Shown one piece after another: positions 1 through 8,479 of a stretch of DNA of 27,116 nucleotides (its first letter is position 1; each line of letters starts with the position of its first letter). Source of the DNA: a bacterium (GTDB lineage Bacteria; Bacillota; Clostridia; Christensenellales; CAG-138). The stretch spans positions 1-27,116 of the forward strand of contig JAQXRK010000080.1 in the NCBI GenBank assembly GCA_029218485.1, written 5' to 3'. A program made the translations under genes and the position numbers. The notes beneath the pieces were generated by a model that saw only the letters and a list, made by a program, of their open reading frames with translations, was not told the origin of the DNA and searched no databases.

Positions 1-45
1 GAGGCGCTGCGCCCGTATATGGGCGGCAAGGCCGTGCTGGGCTGA
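1..45 (+). CDS. 3' end of an unidentified protein
   Basis: The window opens inside a reading frame that runs 14 codons to a TGA, giving the C-terminus EALRPYMGGKAVLG. This is too short to assign to a family. It is read in the same direction as the yybS-gdpP block but is separated from it by a terminator, so it probably ends a different transcription unit. It is called coding only because it ends cleanly just before a spacer and terminator. Confidence 0.45.
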   Translation, partial: EALRPYMGGKAVLG

Positions 46-182
46 GACGGAAACACCGGCTGCGGATATCGGGGCGCCGTCCGCATTGCGCCGCCACGCC
101 GGCGGGTTCGGCGGGCGCGCCCACGATCTGCTTTTGATCAACCGCACAACGGTCGCGCCCGCTTTCCGACGGACGGACTGCA

Positions 183-214
183 GGCGGCGTGCGCGGGCGT
201 ACGCCGCCGTTTTT
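183..214 (+). terminator. Rho-independent terminator upstream of the yybS-like gene
   Basis: GGCGGCGT (183-190) pairs perfectly with ACGCCGCC (201-208). The stem extends inward by a G-T wobble and a C-G pair to a six-base loop, and five T follow at 210-214. It should stop transcription from the upstream gene. The rest of the 46-283 spacer shows no gene. Confidence 0.75.
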
Positions 215-283
215 CTGCGCTGTAGCGCTGCGGGAACGGAATTGCATCTTTATTTTTTGCGTAAACCGCTGTAAAATGGTGTC

Positions 284-1318
284 ATGGATTCTTATAGGCA
301 GACAATCGATGGAAAGCCGGAAGCGGGAAAAACGCCGCGTCCGGTCCACCCGGTGTGGACGGCGCTCCTTGCCGCGCTGACGGGAGCGCTGTGCGCGGCG
401 CTTTCGTGCGCCGATCCGGCGGGGCTGCTGCTGTATCCGCTCGCGGCCGCGCTCATGGCCGCCGGCCTGTGCGCTGCGGGCAGCACGCCGACGGGGCTTC
501 TCCCGCTGCTGCCGGCCATCGCCGTACCGTTCCTGCTCAAGGGGACGGTGGGCGTGGACACGCTTGCGCTTGCGCTGCTGATGCCGGCGACGGGCGCGGC
601 GATCTCACTTTTGCAGAAGCGGCGCCTCGGCGGCTTCTATACGGCGGTGGCGGCCGCCGCGGCAGGCATCGCCTGCCTGTACGCCATGGTCTGTCTGCCG
701 GGCGTTCTGGACGGAACCGGCGCGTTTGCCCGCGCACAGGCGGGCGTGGAGAGTCTGACGGCCACGCTGCTGCAGATGGCCGACCCGATGCGCGGCGTCG
801 AGGAGTACAGCAGCTTTCTCACCTACTATGACGAGCTGGTGCGCGCGCTGCCGGAGATGGTGCCCGTGATGACGACGGGCGTGCTCTGCTCGCTCGGCGC
901 GCTCGGCGGGCTGCTCTCCACGGTGCTGTTCTTCGCCCTCACCCGGAAAAAGCGCGAAGCGCTCGGGCTGCGGGCGCCCAAGCCGTTCCGGCTCTGGTCG
1001 ATCCCGAAGCAGTACACGGGCGGTATTGTGCTGCTGTACGCGATGGCGCTCCTGATGCAGCTGTTCGGCTATGTGAACGCCGTGGCGGTGACGCAGACCG
1101 TCAATGCCGTGCTGGGCTTCCCGCTGCTGGTGCAGGGGCTTTCCATGATCGCGTTCATCCTGTCCATGCGGAAATACCCGTCCAAATCGCTCAACGTGGT
1201 GGTCTTCTCGGCCATTGCGATTCTGTTCCAGTTTGCGCAATCGCTGCTGACCATGCTCGGCATCTTCGAGCAGATGCTGCGCATGAGAGAACGCGGCATG
1301 CCCAAGCGGCCGGCATAA
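284..1318 (+). CDS. YybS-like DUF2232 integral membrane protein
   Basis: A 344-residue polytopic membrane protein with about eight or nine hydrophobic segments between residues 25 and 330. A basic loop (RKKREALGLRAPKPFRLW) lies after the middle segments, and a short basic tail ends the protein. Length, topology and position directly before gdpP match the DUF2232/YybS family, which precedes yybT/gdpP in many Firmicutes. Its biochemical role is not established. The start at 284 has no convincing Shine-Dalgarno sequence; a TAAAAT hexamer lies only seven bases upstream, so a leaderless transcript is possible. The gene ends 55 bases before gdpP and is probably co-transcribed with it. Confidence 0.8.
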   Translation: MDSYRQTIDGKPEAGKTPRPVHPVWTALLAALTGALCAALSCADPAGLLLYPLAAALMAAGLCAAGSTPTGLLPLLPAIAVPFLLKGTVGVDTLALALLMPATGAAISLLQKRRLGGFYTAVAAAAAGIACLYAMVCLPGVLDGTGAFARAQAGVESLTATLLQMADPMRGVEEYSSFLTYYDELVRALPEMVPVMTTGVLCSLGALGGLLSTVLFFALTRKKREALGLRAPKPFRLWSIPKQYTGGIVLLYAMALLMQLFGYVNAVAVTQTVNAVLGFPLLVQGLSMIAFILSMRKYPSKSLNVVVFSAIAILFQFAQSLLTMLGIFEQMLRMRERGMPKRPA

Positions 1319-1354
1319 AGCGCCGCATTCGCCCGCGGGCGAACCGGAAAGGAC

Positions 1355-1362
1355 AAAAGGAG
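1355..1362 (+). promoter_or_regulatory. Ribosome binding site of gdpP
   Basis: AAAAGGAG lies 11 bases before the ATG at 1374. It fixes the start so that the first transmembrane helix begins within the first few residues, as is usual for this family. Confidence 0.6.
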
Positions 1363-1373
1363 TACCATCCACT

Positions 1374-3335
1374 ATGAAACGACCGCAACTGATTCTGCTG
1401 CCGGCGCTGGTGCTTTCGCTCCTGCTGCTCGGATTTGCATGGTTTTCACCGTGGCTGCTTCCCACATGGCGGCTGTACGTACTCGCCGGCGCGGCGATCG
1501 TGACGGTGACGCTCTTTGCCGTGCTGTTCGCGCTGCTCGTGCGGCACGCGCGCATGCAGCAGCAGCTCATGGACAGCGTGTTCGCGGAGAATGCCGGCAC
1601 GGCCGCGCGCGTGATCCGCGAGGTCGCGGTGCCCTGCCTGCTCTGCGATGCGGCCGGAACGATCGTGTGGCGCAACGAGATCATGGAGAAGCTGTACGAC
1701 GGAAGCGACCTTTCCCGCATTCTGCCGAACTACAATTTTGCGCAGCCGCAGGCCGCATTCGGCGTGGAGTATGCGGGCGGCGCCTACCAGATCATGAGCA
1801 TGCCGATCCGCCGTAAGAGCGTCGACCGCACGCTGATCTTCCAGTATTGGATCGACCGCACCGAGGCTGCGCATTACAAGCGCCTCTATGAGGAGCGCAT
1901 GCCGTATGTGGCGCTCGTGTACGTGGACAATCTCGAGGAGCTGAGCGCCGACCAGCAGTTCCACCGCACAACGGTTCTGCTCGAGGTCGAGCGGCTCGTG
2001 GCGGACACGGTCCATGAGGTCGGCGGCATCTACCGGCGGTACGACAACGGCCGGTTCCTGCTCGTGTTCGAGGCCAAGCAGCTTGCAAAGCTGGAGGAGA
2101 GCCGGTTCGCGCTGCTCGAGGCGGCGCACCGCATCGACACCGGCACGAGCACCACCGTTTCGCTGTCCGTGGCGGTCGGCGTGTCCGACACGATCAAGCA
2201 GTCCGATGAGGGCGCGCGGCAGGCGATGGAGCTGGCGCTCGGCCGCGGCGGCGACCAGGCGGTCGTCAAGAACGGCTCGAACTACGCGTTCTATGGCGGC
2301 AAGCGGCAGCTCGACACAATGCAGTCGCGCGTGAAGGCGCGCCTGTTCGCCAAGGCGCTGCGGCAGCTGTTTGAAAACGCGGGCGATGTGGTCATCATGG
2401 GCCACAAGAACCCGGATATGGACTGCATCGGCGGCGCGCTCGGCATCGCGGCCTGCGCCAAGCTGATCGGCTCGCGCGTGTTCATCGTGATCGACCAGCC
2501 GAACGCCTCCATCGATCTGGCGCTCGAGCAGGTGCGGAGGAACGCCGCCTATGCCGACTGCATCATCACGCCCGAGCACGCGGAGCGGCTGATGCGGCCG
2601 TCCACGGTGCTCGTGGTCGTCGATACGCAGCGGCCGGTGACGACCATTGCGCCGCAGCTCATCGACATGGCCAGCCGCATCGTGCTGATCGACCATCACC
2701 GCCGCAGCGCGGACTATCTGGAGAATACCACGCTGCACTACCTCGAGTCCCGCGCGTCGAGCGCGTCCGAGCTGATCACCGAGGTGCTGCAGTATTTTGA
2801 CGACGCCATGCGTCCGCCGGCGTTCGTGTGCAGCGCACTGCTGGCCGGCATCACGGTCGATACCAAGCACTTTGCGTTCAACGTCGGCAGCCGCACGTTC
2901 GAGGCCGCCGGCTATCTGCGCAGGAACGGCGCGGATATCAGCATGGTCAAGCAGCTCTTTCAGGACGATATGGAGAGCTTTACCGCCTGCGCGCAGACGG
3001 TCGAGCACGCGGAGCTGCTCGGCCACGGCATCGCGCTCTCGAGCATCGACGGCTACGGGCGCGGCAGCAAGCTCATTGCGGCAAAGGCGGCGGATCAGCT
3101 CATCGGCATCCGGGGCATCGAGGCGGCCTTCGTCATCGGGCGCGAGGACGGCACGCTGTATGTGTCCGGCCGGTCGCTCGGCCGCATCAACGTGCAGCTC
3201 GTGTGCGAAAAGCTCGGCGGCGGCGGCCATTTGACCATGGCCGGCGCGCAGCTCTTCCAGACGGACGATATGGAGGAGGCGAAGGCGCTCGTGCGCGAGA
3301 GCATTGCGGAATACCAGCGGGAGGCGAACGTCTGA
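1374..3335 (+). CDS. gdpP: Cyclic-di-AMP phosphodiesterase GdpP (DHH/DHHA1)
   Basis: A 653-residue membrane-bound enzyme expected to hydrolyse c-di-AMP to pApA. Two transmembrane helices occupy roughly residues 5-55, followed by a degenerate PAS region (about 85-150). A degenerate GGDEF domain follows, with the signature loop replaced by YDNGRF at 223-228, as expected for this family. The catalytic DHH domain carries HKNPDMD at 344-350, a DTQRP segment, DHH at 440-442 and VDTKHF. The DHHA1 domain ends with GGGGH at 615-619. All metal- and substrate-binding motifs look intact, so it should be active. It sits between the yybS-like gene and rplI, the conserved Firmicute order. Confidence 0.95.
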   Translation: MKRPQLILLPALVLSLLLLGFAWFSPWLLPTWRLYVLAGAAIVTVTLFAVLFALLVRHARMQQQLMDSVFAENAGTAARVIREVAVPCLLCDAAGTIVWRNEIMEKLYDGSDLSRILPNYNFAQPQAAFGVEYAGGAYQIMSMPIRRKSVDRTLIFQYWIDRTEAAHYKRLYEERMPYVALVYVDNLEELSADQQFHRTTVLLEVERLVADTVHEVGGIYRRYDNGRFLLVFEAKQLAKLEESRFALLEAAHRIDTGTSTTVSLSVAVGVSDTIKQSDEGARQAMELALGRGGDQAVVKNGSNYAFYGGKRQLDTMQSRVKARLFAKALRQLFENAGDVVIMGHKNPDMDCIGGALGIAACAKLIGSRVFIVIDQPNASIDLALEQVRRNAAYADCIITPEHAERLMRPSTVLVVVDTQRPVTTIAPQLIDMASRIVLIDHHRRSADYLENTTLHYLESRASSASELITEVLQYFDDAMRPPAFVCSALLAGITVDTKHFAFNVGSRTFEAAGYLRRNGADISMVKQLFQDDMESFTACAQTVEHAELLGHGIALSSIDGYGRGSKLIAAKAADQLIGIRGIEAAFVIGREDGTLYVSGRSLGRINVQLVCEKLGGGGHLTMAGAQLFQTDDMEEAKALVRESIAEYQREANV

Positions 3336-3389
3336 CCCGCAGACGGCCGCCGCTCCCCCTAAAACCACCCGATTGCGGGCAGAAAGGAC

Positions 3390-3406
3390 GCTTCGCACAG
3401 CGAAGC
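3390..3406 (+). promoter_or_regulatory. Perfect 7-bp hairpin just upstream of the rplI ribosome binding site
   Basis: GCTTCGC (3390-3396) and GCGAAGC (3400-3406) form a perfect stem with a three-base ACA loop. It ends directly before the AAGGTGAAAGGA sequence that serves rplI. No T-run follows, so it is not a terminator. It could shape translation initiation or stabilise a processed mRNA end; function is inferred only from position. Confidence 0.4.
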
Positions 3407-3419
3407 AAGGTGAAAGGAT

Positions 3420-3860
3420 ATGAAAGTCATTCTGGAACAGGACGTCAAGGGACAGGGCAAGAAGGGCGATATCGTGAACGTATCCGACGGGTATGCGCGC
3501 AATTTCCTCTTCCCGCACAAGCTGGCGTCCCCGGCGGATGCTTCCGCGATCAACGCGGCCAACATTCAAAAGAGCGCGGCGGCCCACCGGCGGTTTGAGG
3601 CGGGTCTGAAGGCGCGCGAGGAGGCGAAGAAGCTCGAGGGCGCGACGGTTACGATCACCGCGCGCGTCGGCGAGAACGGTCGCCTGTTCGGCGCGGTCAC
3701 GGGCAAGGAGATCGCCGCGGCGCTCGAGGAGCAGCGCGGGCTTGCCATCGACAAGAAGAAGATCAGCGTCGAGCCGATCCGCTCCACGGGCGAATACGCG
3801 GCGCGCGCCAGCCTGTTTGAGGGCGTGGCGGCGAATTTCCGCGTGATCGTAAAGGAATAA
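3420..3860 (+). CDS. rplI: 50S ribosomal protein L9
   Basis: A 146-residue protein of normal L9 length. The N-terminal rRNA-binding domain begins MKVILEQDVKGQGKKGDIVNV and contains the family signature DGYARNFLFPHKLA. A long connecting helix (about 41-75) leads to the C-terminal domain with the GRLFGAVTGKEIA motif. It binds 23S rRNA at the base of the L1 stalk. The start is supported by a purine-rich AAGGTGAAAGGA just upstream. It lies between gdpP and dnaB as in other Firmicutes; a 284-base repeat-bearing spacer separates it from dnaB. Confidence 0.97.
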   Translation: MKVILEQDVKGQGKKGDIVNVSDGYARNFLFPHKLASPADASAINAANIQKSAAAHRRFEAGLKAREEAKKLEGATVTITARVGENGRLFGAVTGKEIAAALEEQRGLAIDKKKISVEPIRSTGEYAARASLFEGVAANFRVIVKE

Positions 3861-3913
3861 AGCCGCAGTCCCGCGCCGCCGGGCAGCCGTGCGGGCGCGG
3901 GAGAAGGCTGTTG

Positions 3914-4070
3914 TACGGGATATATCCCCGTATCGGAGAACCCGGGCGGAGGGCGACCGGCTTTTGCAGGGCATACAAGCTCCGCGCGTGAGAACCCGGG
4001 CGAGGGCGGCAAGCCACGGCACACAAGCCTGTACCGGAGGATTCTGGCGGGGGCAAACGGCCCCTGCTTC
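3914..4070. repeat. Degenerate ~50-bp direct repeats in the rplI-dnaB spacer
   Basis: Three related segments share a core like GAGAACCCGGGCG. The core is at 3936-3948 and 3990-4002, with a diverged copy GAGGATTCTGGCG at 4037-4049, so spacings are 54 and 47 bp. The last two copies also share a leading ACAAGC (3975-3980 and 4023-4028). A short stem TACGGG (3914-3919)/CCCGTA (3927-3932) precedes the first copy. No reading frame is consistently maintained, and no T-run follows that would make a terminator. Confidence 0.5.
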
Positions 4071-4144
4071 GTGCGGCCCGCGGCCGGGCGACGGCGCCCC
4101 GCAGAACGGCGGGCGGCTTCTGGAGGACGAGAGGACAAAGAGCG

Positions 4145-5488
4145 ATGGAAGAGAGACGGGACGAACTGCGCACACCGCCGCACAGCATGGATGCGGAGCG
4201 GTCAGTGCTCGGCAGCATGCTGCTGGAGGCGAACGCGCTGGAACTGGCCATCGAGCAGCTGCGCGCGGAGGACTTTTACCTGCCCGCGCACGAGGCGATC
4301 TTCGCGTGCATGCGCGATATCCGCAACGGCGGCGGCGCGGTCGATCTGGTCACGCTGGCCAACGAGCTGGAGCGCCACGGCAAGCTGGACATGGCCGGCG
4401 GCGCGGCGTATCTGTCCGATCTGCTCGCGTTTGTGCCCACGGCGTCCAACGTGCAGGAGTACATCGAGATCGTGGAGGACAAGAGCGTCCGCCGCCAGCT
4501 CATCCGCGCCGGAAGCGACATCGCGCGCGACGGTATGAACGACGAGGCCGGGCTGGAGAAGCTGCTCAACGACGCTGAGCGCCGCATCTACGACATCTCC
4601 ATGCGCAAGAGCGAGGATTCGCTCGTTTCGATCGAGGAGATCGTGCCGGGAGCCTTTGCCGAGATCGGCGAGCTCATGAACCGGCGCGGCCAGCTCACCG
4701 GCGTCAACACGGGCTTTATCGACCTCAACCGCATGACCAACGGCTTTCAGAAGAGCGACCTCATCATCGTCGCGGCGCGCCCGGCCATGGGCAAGACCGC
4801 GTTTGCGCTCAACATCGCGCAGTATGCCGCGCTGCACGACAACCGCACGGTCGTCATCTTCAGCCTCGAGATGTCGGCGCAGCAGCTCGTGATGCGCATG
4901 CTCTGCACCGAGGCGACGGTCGAGTCGCAGAAGATCAAGGAGGGCGTGATCGACCCGGGCGATACCGACCGGCTCATGCAGGTCATGGAGCCGATGAGCA
5001 AGTGCGGCCTGTTCATCGACGATACCGGCGGCATCTCGGTCGCGGAGATCCGCAGCAAATGCCGCAGGCTCAAGGCGCGGCGCGGGCTCGACATGGTCGT
5101 GATCGATTATCTGCAGCTCATGCAGTCCAGCGGCGGCAGAAAATCCGACTCCCGCACGCAGGAGGTCTCCGATATGACGCGCCAGCTCAAGCTCCTTGCG
5201 CGCGAGCTGGAGGTGCCGGTGGTGCTGCTCGCGCAGCTCAACCGCGGCCCGGAGACCCGGCAGGACCACACGCCGATGATCGCCGACCTGCGCGAATCCG
5301 GCTCCATCGAGCAGGACGCGGACATGGTCATCCTGCTGTACCGCCCCGCCGTGTACGACGAGACGGAGGACAACACCAGCCAGGCCATCATCGCAAAACA
5401 CCGCCACGGCCCGACCGGAACGGTCATGCTCGCGTGGCAGGGCGAATATACAAGGTTTATGAACCTTGCGCAGGAATCCCAATACTGA
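4145..5488 (+). CDS. dnaB: Replicative DNA helicase DnaB (dnaC of Bacillus nomenclature)
   Basis: A 447-residue hexameric 5'-3' replicative helicase. The N-terminal primase-interacting domain (about 10-115, PHSMDAERSVLGSML) is followed by the RecA-like motor domain. Walker A is RPAMGKT at 212-218 with the catalytic lysine K217. Walker B is VVIDYLQL at 318-325. The QLNRGPE and DLRESGSIEQDAD motifs and the C-terminal KHRHGPTG nucleotide-contacting loop are all present. No intein or truncation is seen. An AGGA-type ribosome site lies about ten bases upstream. It is the last member of the yybS-gdpP-rplI-dnaB cluster, and nagB follows after 24 bases. Confidence 0.97.
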   Translation: MEERRDELRTPPHSMDAERSVLGSMLLEANALELAIEQLRAEDFYLPAHEAIFACMRDIRNGGGAVDLVTLANELERHGKLDMAGGAAYLSDLLAFVPTASNVQEYIEIVEDKSVRRQLIRAGSDIARDGMNDEAGLEKLLNDAERRIYDISMRKSEDSLVSIEEIVPGAFAEIGELMNRRGQLTGVNTGFIDLNRMTNGFQKSDLIIVAARPAMGKTAFALNIAQYAALHDNRTVVIFSLEMSAQQLVMRMLCTEATVESQKIKEGVIDPGDTDRLMQVMEPMSKCGLFIDDTGGISVAEIRSKCRRLKARRGLDMVVIDYLQLMQSSGGRKSDSRTQEVSDMTRQLKLLARELEVPVVLLAQLNRGPETRQDHTPMIADLRESGSIEQDADMVILLYRPAVYDETEDNTSQAIIAKHRHGPTGTVMLAWQGEYTRFMNLAQESQY

Positions 5489-5512
5489 TTTTAGAATGAG
5501 GAGATGCACCGC

Positions 5513-6232
5513 ATGAAACTGATCGTTACGGACGCGCTGTCCGCAGCCGCCCAGGCGGCGGAGCTGTACGAGGAGCTGCTGAGCAGGAAGCCGAACGCCG
5601 TGCTCGGGCTTGCCACCGGCTCGACACCGCTCGGGCTGTACGCGCGCCTTCGGGCGCTGTATGAGGCCGGCCGGATCTCGTTCAGGGATGCAACGAGCTT
5701 CAACCTGGATGAATATGTCGGTCTGCCGCCCACGCACGACCAGAGCTACCGCTATTTCATGGAGCACAACCTGTTCTCCCACATCGATCTGCCGCACGAG
5801 CGCATTTCGGTTCCGTCGGGCCTCGACACCTCGGCGGACGCGCTGGCCGGGTACGACGCGGCCATCGAGGCGGCGGGCGGCATCGACCTGCAGCTGCTCG
5901 GCCTCGGCGGCAATGGCCACATCGGCTTCAACGAGCCGGGCACGCCGTTTGAGCTGGGCACGCATGTTGTGGAGCTGACCGAGCGCACCCGCCGGGACAA
6001 CGCGCGCTTCTTCACCTCGATCGACGAGGTGCCGACCCATGCGGCCACGATGGGCGTCAAAACCGTCATGCACGCGCGGGCGATCCTGCTGCTCGCGTTC
6101 GGCCCGGCGAAGGCCGAGGCGGTGCGCGCGTCGTTTGCCGGCCCGGTCACGCCGGAGGTGCCGGCGTCGGTCCTGCAGCTGCACCCGAATGTGACGGTAT
6201 TTTGTGATGAGGAGGCGGCGAAGCTGCTATGA
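5513..6232 (+). CDS. nagB: Glucosamine-6-phosphate deaminase NagB
   Basis: A 239-residue enzyme converting glucosamine-6-phosphate to fructose-6-phosphate and ammonia, near the usual family length of about 240. Substrate-binding LATGSTPLGLY is at 33-43, the catalytic FNLDEYVG motif at 63-70 (D66) and GNGHIGFNEP at 133-142 with H136 and E141. The start chosen is the ATG at 5513, because GAGGAG at 5498-5503 is nine bases away. The ATG at 5504 directly abuts that Shine-Dalgarno site and is unlikely to be used. It overlaps the next gene by four bases (ATGA), so the two are translationally coupled. Confidence 0.95.
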   Translation: MKLIVTDALSAAAQAAELYEELLSRKPNAVLGLATGSTPLGLYARLRALYEAGRISFRDATSFNLDEYVGLPPTHDQSYRYFMEHNLFSHIDLPHERISVPSGLDTSADALAGYDAAIEAAGGIDLQLLGLGGNGHIGFNEPGTPFELGTHVVELTERTRRDNARFFTSIDEVPTHAATMGVKTVMHARAILLLAFGPAKAEAVRASFAGPVTPEVPASVLQLHPNVTVFCDEEAAKLL

Positions 6233-6891
6233 AGAACAACGAACTGTTTTTGCATCCCGAGACGACCCAGGCGTGGGAGCTGTTTGAACAGACGACCTAT
6301 CCGTGGGAGGTGCTGCCGCTCATCAAGGCGTTCGTGCTGCGGCTCGGCCCCACGCTGCCGGGCGACGAATACGAGCAGACGGATGACAACGTCTGGATCC
6401 ACAAGAGCGCGGTCCTGTACCCGGGCGCGTACATCGCCGGTCCGACGATCATCGGCCCGGAAACGGAGGTTCGCCCCGGCGCGTTCCTGCGCGGGAGCAT
6501 TCTGGCCGGGAGAAAGTGCGTGATCGGCAACTCCACGGAGCTGAAAAACTGCATCCTGTTCGACAACGTGCAGGTGCCGCACTACAACTATGTGGGCGAT
6601 TCCATCCTCGGCAACTTTGCGCATATGGGCGCGGGCTCCATCTGCTCCAACGTCAAGAGCGACAAGAAAAACGTGGTCGTACACGGCGACAGGGACTATG
6701 AGACGGGCCTGAGAAAGTTCGGCGCCATCCTCGGCGACGGCGCGGACGTCGGCTGCAACAGCGTGCTCTGCCCCGGCACGGTGCTCGGCACGGGCACAAG
6801 GGTGTATCCGCTCTCGCGCGTGCGCGGCGTGGTCAGGGCCTACCACATCTATAAGGACGCAAACGCGATCGTGGAGCGCACGGACCGGTAA
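6229..6891 (+). CDS. Left-handed beta-helix nucleotidyl/acyltransferase-like protein
   Basis: A 220-residue protein made largely of hexapeptide repeats (YPGAYIAGPTIIGPETEVRPGA, shown here only in part by residues around 64-130). It resembles the C-terminal acetyltransferase half of GlmU and proteins often labelled UDP-N-acetylglucosamine pyrophosphorylase. No N-terminal nucleotidyltransferase GxGTRM signature is visible. It is therefore better described as a stand-alone beta-helix acyltransferase-type protein, perhaps acting on amino-sugar phosphates. The four-base overlap with nagB supports a role in the same sugar pathway. The exact substrate cannot be read from the sequence. Confidence 0.75.
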   Translation: MKNNELFLHPETTQAWELFEQTTYPWEVLPLIKAFVLRLGPTLPGDEYEQTDDNVWIHKSAVLYPGAYIAGPTIIGPETEVRPGAFLRGSILAGRKCVIGNSTELKNCILFDNVQVPHYNYVGDSILGNFAHMGAGSICSNVKSDKKNVVVHGDRDYETGLRKFGAILGDGADVGCNSVLCPGTVLGTGTRVYPLSRVRGVVRAYHIYKDANAIVERTDR

Positions 6892-6896
6892 ACACC

Positions 6897-8321
6897 ATGC
6901 AGCAGGACAGACCCGAACAAGCGGAAACACAGCTCGAACAACAGAAGGCGGCACAGGAGCAGACCTATCACCGGATGCTGGAAGCGCCGGTCGGCCCGCT
7001 CGTGTGCCGTCTTGCCGTGCCGTCGATCATCAGCATGCTGATCACCACGTTTTACAACATGGTGGACACGTTCTTCGTCGGCCGGCTCGACACCTCCGCG
7101 GTGGCGGCGGTCGGCTCCGCCGTCTCGCTGATGTCGGTCATTCAGGCCATCGGCTTTTTCTTCGGCCACGGCTCCGGCAACCACATCTCGCGCGAGATGG
7201 GCGGCAGGCGCAGCGCGGCGGCGGGAGAGATGGCGGCGACCGGCTTTTTCTCCGCGATGCTCGCCGGCGCGGCGCTGACCGTGCTCGGCTTGCTGTTCCT
7301 CGAGCCGCTCTGCCGGCTCATCGGCTCGAGCGAGACGATGCTGCCGTACACGATGGACTATGTGCGCTATATCCTGCTCGGCGCCCCGTTCATGATGTCG
7401 TCGCTCGTGCTCAACAACCAGCTCCGCTTCCTCGGCAACGCGTATTTCGGCATGTTCGGCATCGTCACGGGCGCGGTGCTGAACATCGCGCTCGACCCGC
7501 TGTTCATCTTTGTGCTTGGGCTTGGCGCGGGCGGCGCGGCGCTGGCAACGGTGGTCAGCGAGTTCGCGGGCTGGTGCGTGCTGCTCGCCTGCATGAACCG
7601 CCGCGGCGGGCTGCTGCCCATCCGCTTCGGCAACTTCCGGCCGCGCTTTCGTCAGTACAGCGAGATTGCGCGCGGCGGCATGCCGTCGCTGCTGCGGCAG
7701 GGCATTGCGAGCGTCGCCGTTGCGAGCCTGACCTATGCGGCGCGGCCGTACACGGACGCGGCTGTGGCCGCCATGTCGATCGTTTCCCGCATCATGCTGT
7801 TCGCCAACTCCGCGCTCATCGGCTTCGGGCAGGGGTTCCAGCCGGTATGCGGCTTCAATTACGGCGCAAAGCGGTTCGACCGCGTGCGCGACGCCTACTG
7901 GTTCTGCGTGCGCACATCCGTGCTCGCGCTTGCGGCGATGGCGCTTATGGCGTTCCTGTTCGCGCCCGATATCGTGGCGCTGTTCCGCAACGATCCGGCC
8001 GTGGTGGAGATCGGCAAAACGGCGCTCCGCCTGCAATGCGTGACCTTCCCGCTCGCGTCGGTGATCGTGCTGTCGAACATGCTGCTGCAGACGATCGGCA
8101 GCGTGTGGCGCGCGTCGGTGCTTGCGCTGCTGCGGCAGGGCATCGTGTTCATTCCGCTCGTGCTGCTGCTGCCGCACGCGTTCGGCATAACGGGCATCCA
8201 GCTCGCGCAGCCGCTGGCGGATCTGGCCTCGCTGGCCGGCGCGATCTATCTGTCCGCAAAGACGCTTCGGGACATGCGCCTTGCACAGCAGGGGCATGCG
8301 GAACCAAGCCGGGCATCCTGA
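6897..8321 (+). CDS. MATE-family multidrug/metabolite exporter
   Basis: A 474-residue membrane protein with about twelve transmembrane helices arranged as two homologous halves. After a hydrophilic, glutamine-rich N-terminus of about 25 residues it shows MATE features: PSIISMLITTFYNMVDTFFVG in the first half (about 42-62) and the FGQGFQPVCGFNYGA motif opening the second half. It probably exports cationic compounds or metabolites using Na+ or H+. The start is five bases after the previous stop with no clear ribosome site, suggesting coupled translation. A later in-frame ATG at 6975 is a less likely alternative because GGAG is too far away. Confidence 0.9.
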   Translation: MQQDRPEQAETQLEQQKAAQEQTYHRMLEAPVGPLVCRLAVPSIISMLITTFYNMVDTFFVGRLDTSAVAAVGSAVSLMSVIQAIGFFFGHGSGNHISREMGGRRSAAAGEMAATGFFSAMLAGAALTVLGLLFLEPLCRLIGSSETMLPYTMDYVRYILLGAPFMMSSLVLNNQLRFLGNAYFGMFGIVTGAVLNIALDPLFIFVLGLGAGGAALATVVSEFAGWCVLLACMNRRGGLLPIRFGNFRPRFRQYSEIARGGMPSLLRQGIASVAVASLTYAARPYTDAAVAAMSIVSRIMLFANSALIGFGQGFQPVCGFNYGAKRFDRVRDAYWFCVRTSVLALAAMALMAFLFAPDIVALFRNDPAVVEIGKTALRLQCVTFPLASVIVLSNMLLQTIGSVWRASVLALLRQGIVFIPLVLLLPHAFGITGIQLAQPLADLASLAGAIYLSAKTLRDMRLAQQGHAEPSRAS

Positions 8322-8479
8322 GCGCGCGGGTGGTTTTCCGCCCGGGGCTTTGCGAGGACGGCTGCCGGCAAGCAGGGAGCAAAAAACAGCGGCCGTGCCG
8401 GATGGCCGACGACACATCATTCATTTTTTTGAAAACCGATGGAAGCGGTTCTTGCATCGGAACGGTTTTGGCAGATTGG

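Noticed and set aside
1446..4175. A 909-codon minus-strand frame
   Set aside because: Antisense to gdpP, rplI and the following spacer; low-complexity composition typical of a shadow frame.
5904..5940. NagB with Asn134 where the Escherichia coli enzyme has Asp
   Set aside because: GNGHIGFNEP is, from memory, the common form in Gram-positive NagB proteins, so it is not treated as a defect.
4202..6184. A 660-codon minus-strand frame
   Set aside because: Antisense to dnaB and nagB, which have full motif sets on the plus strand.
6849..8420. A 523-codon minus-strand frame
   Set aside because: Antisense to the MATE exporter; no membrane helices or recognisable motifs of its own.
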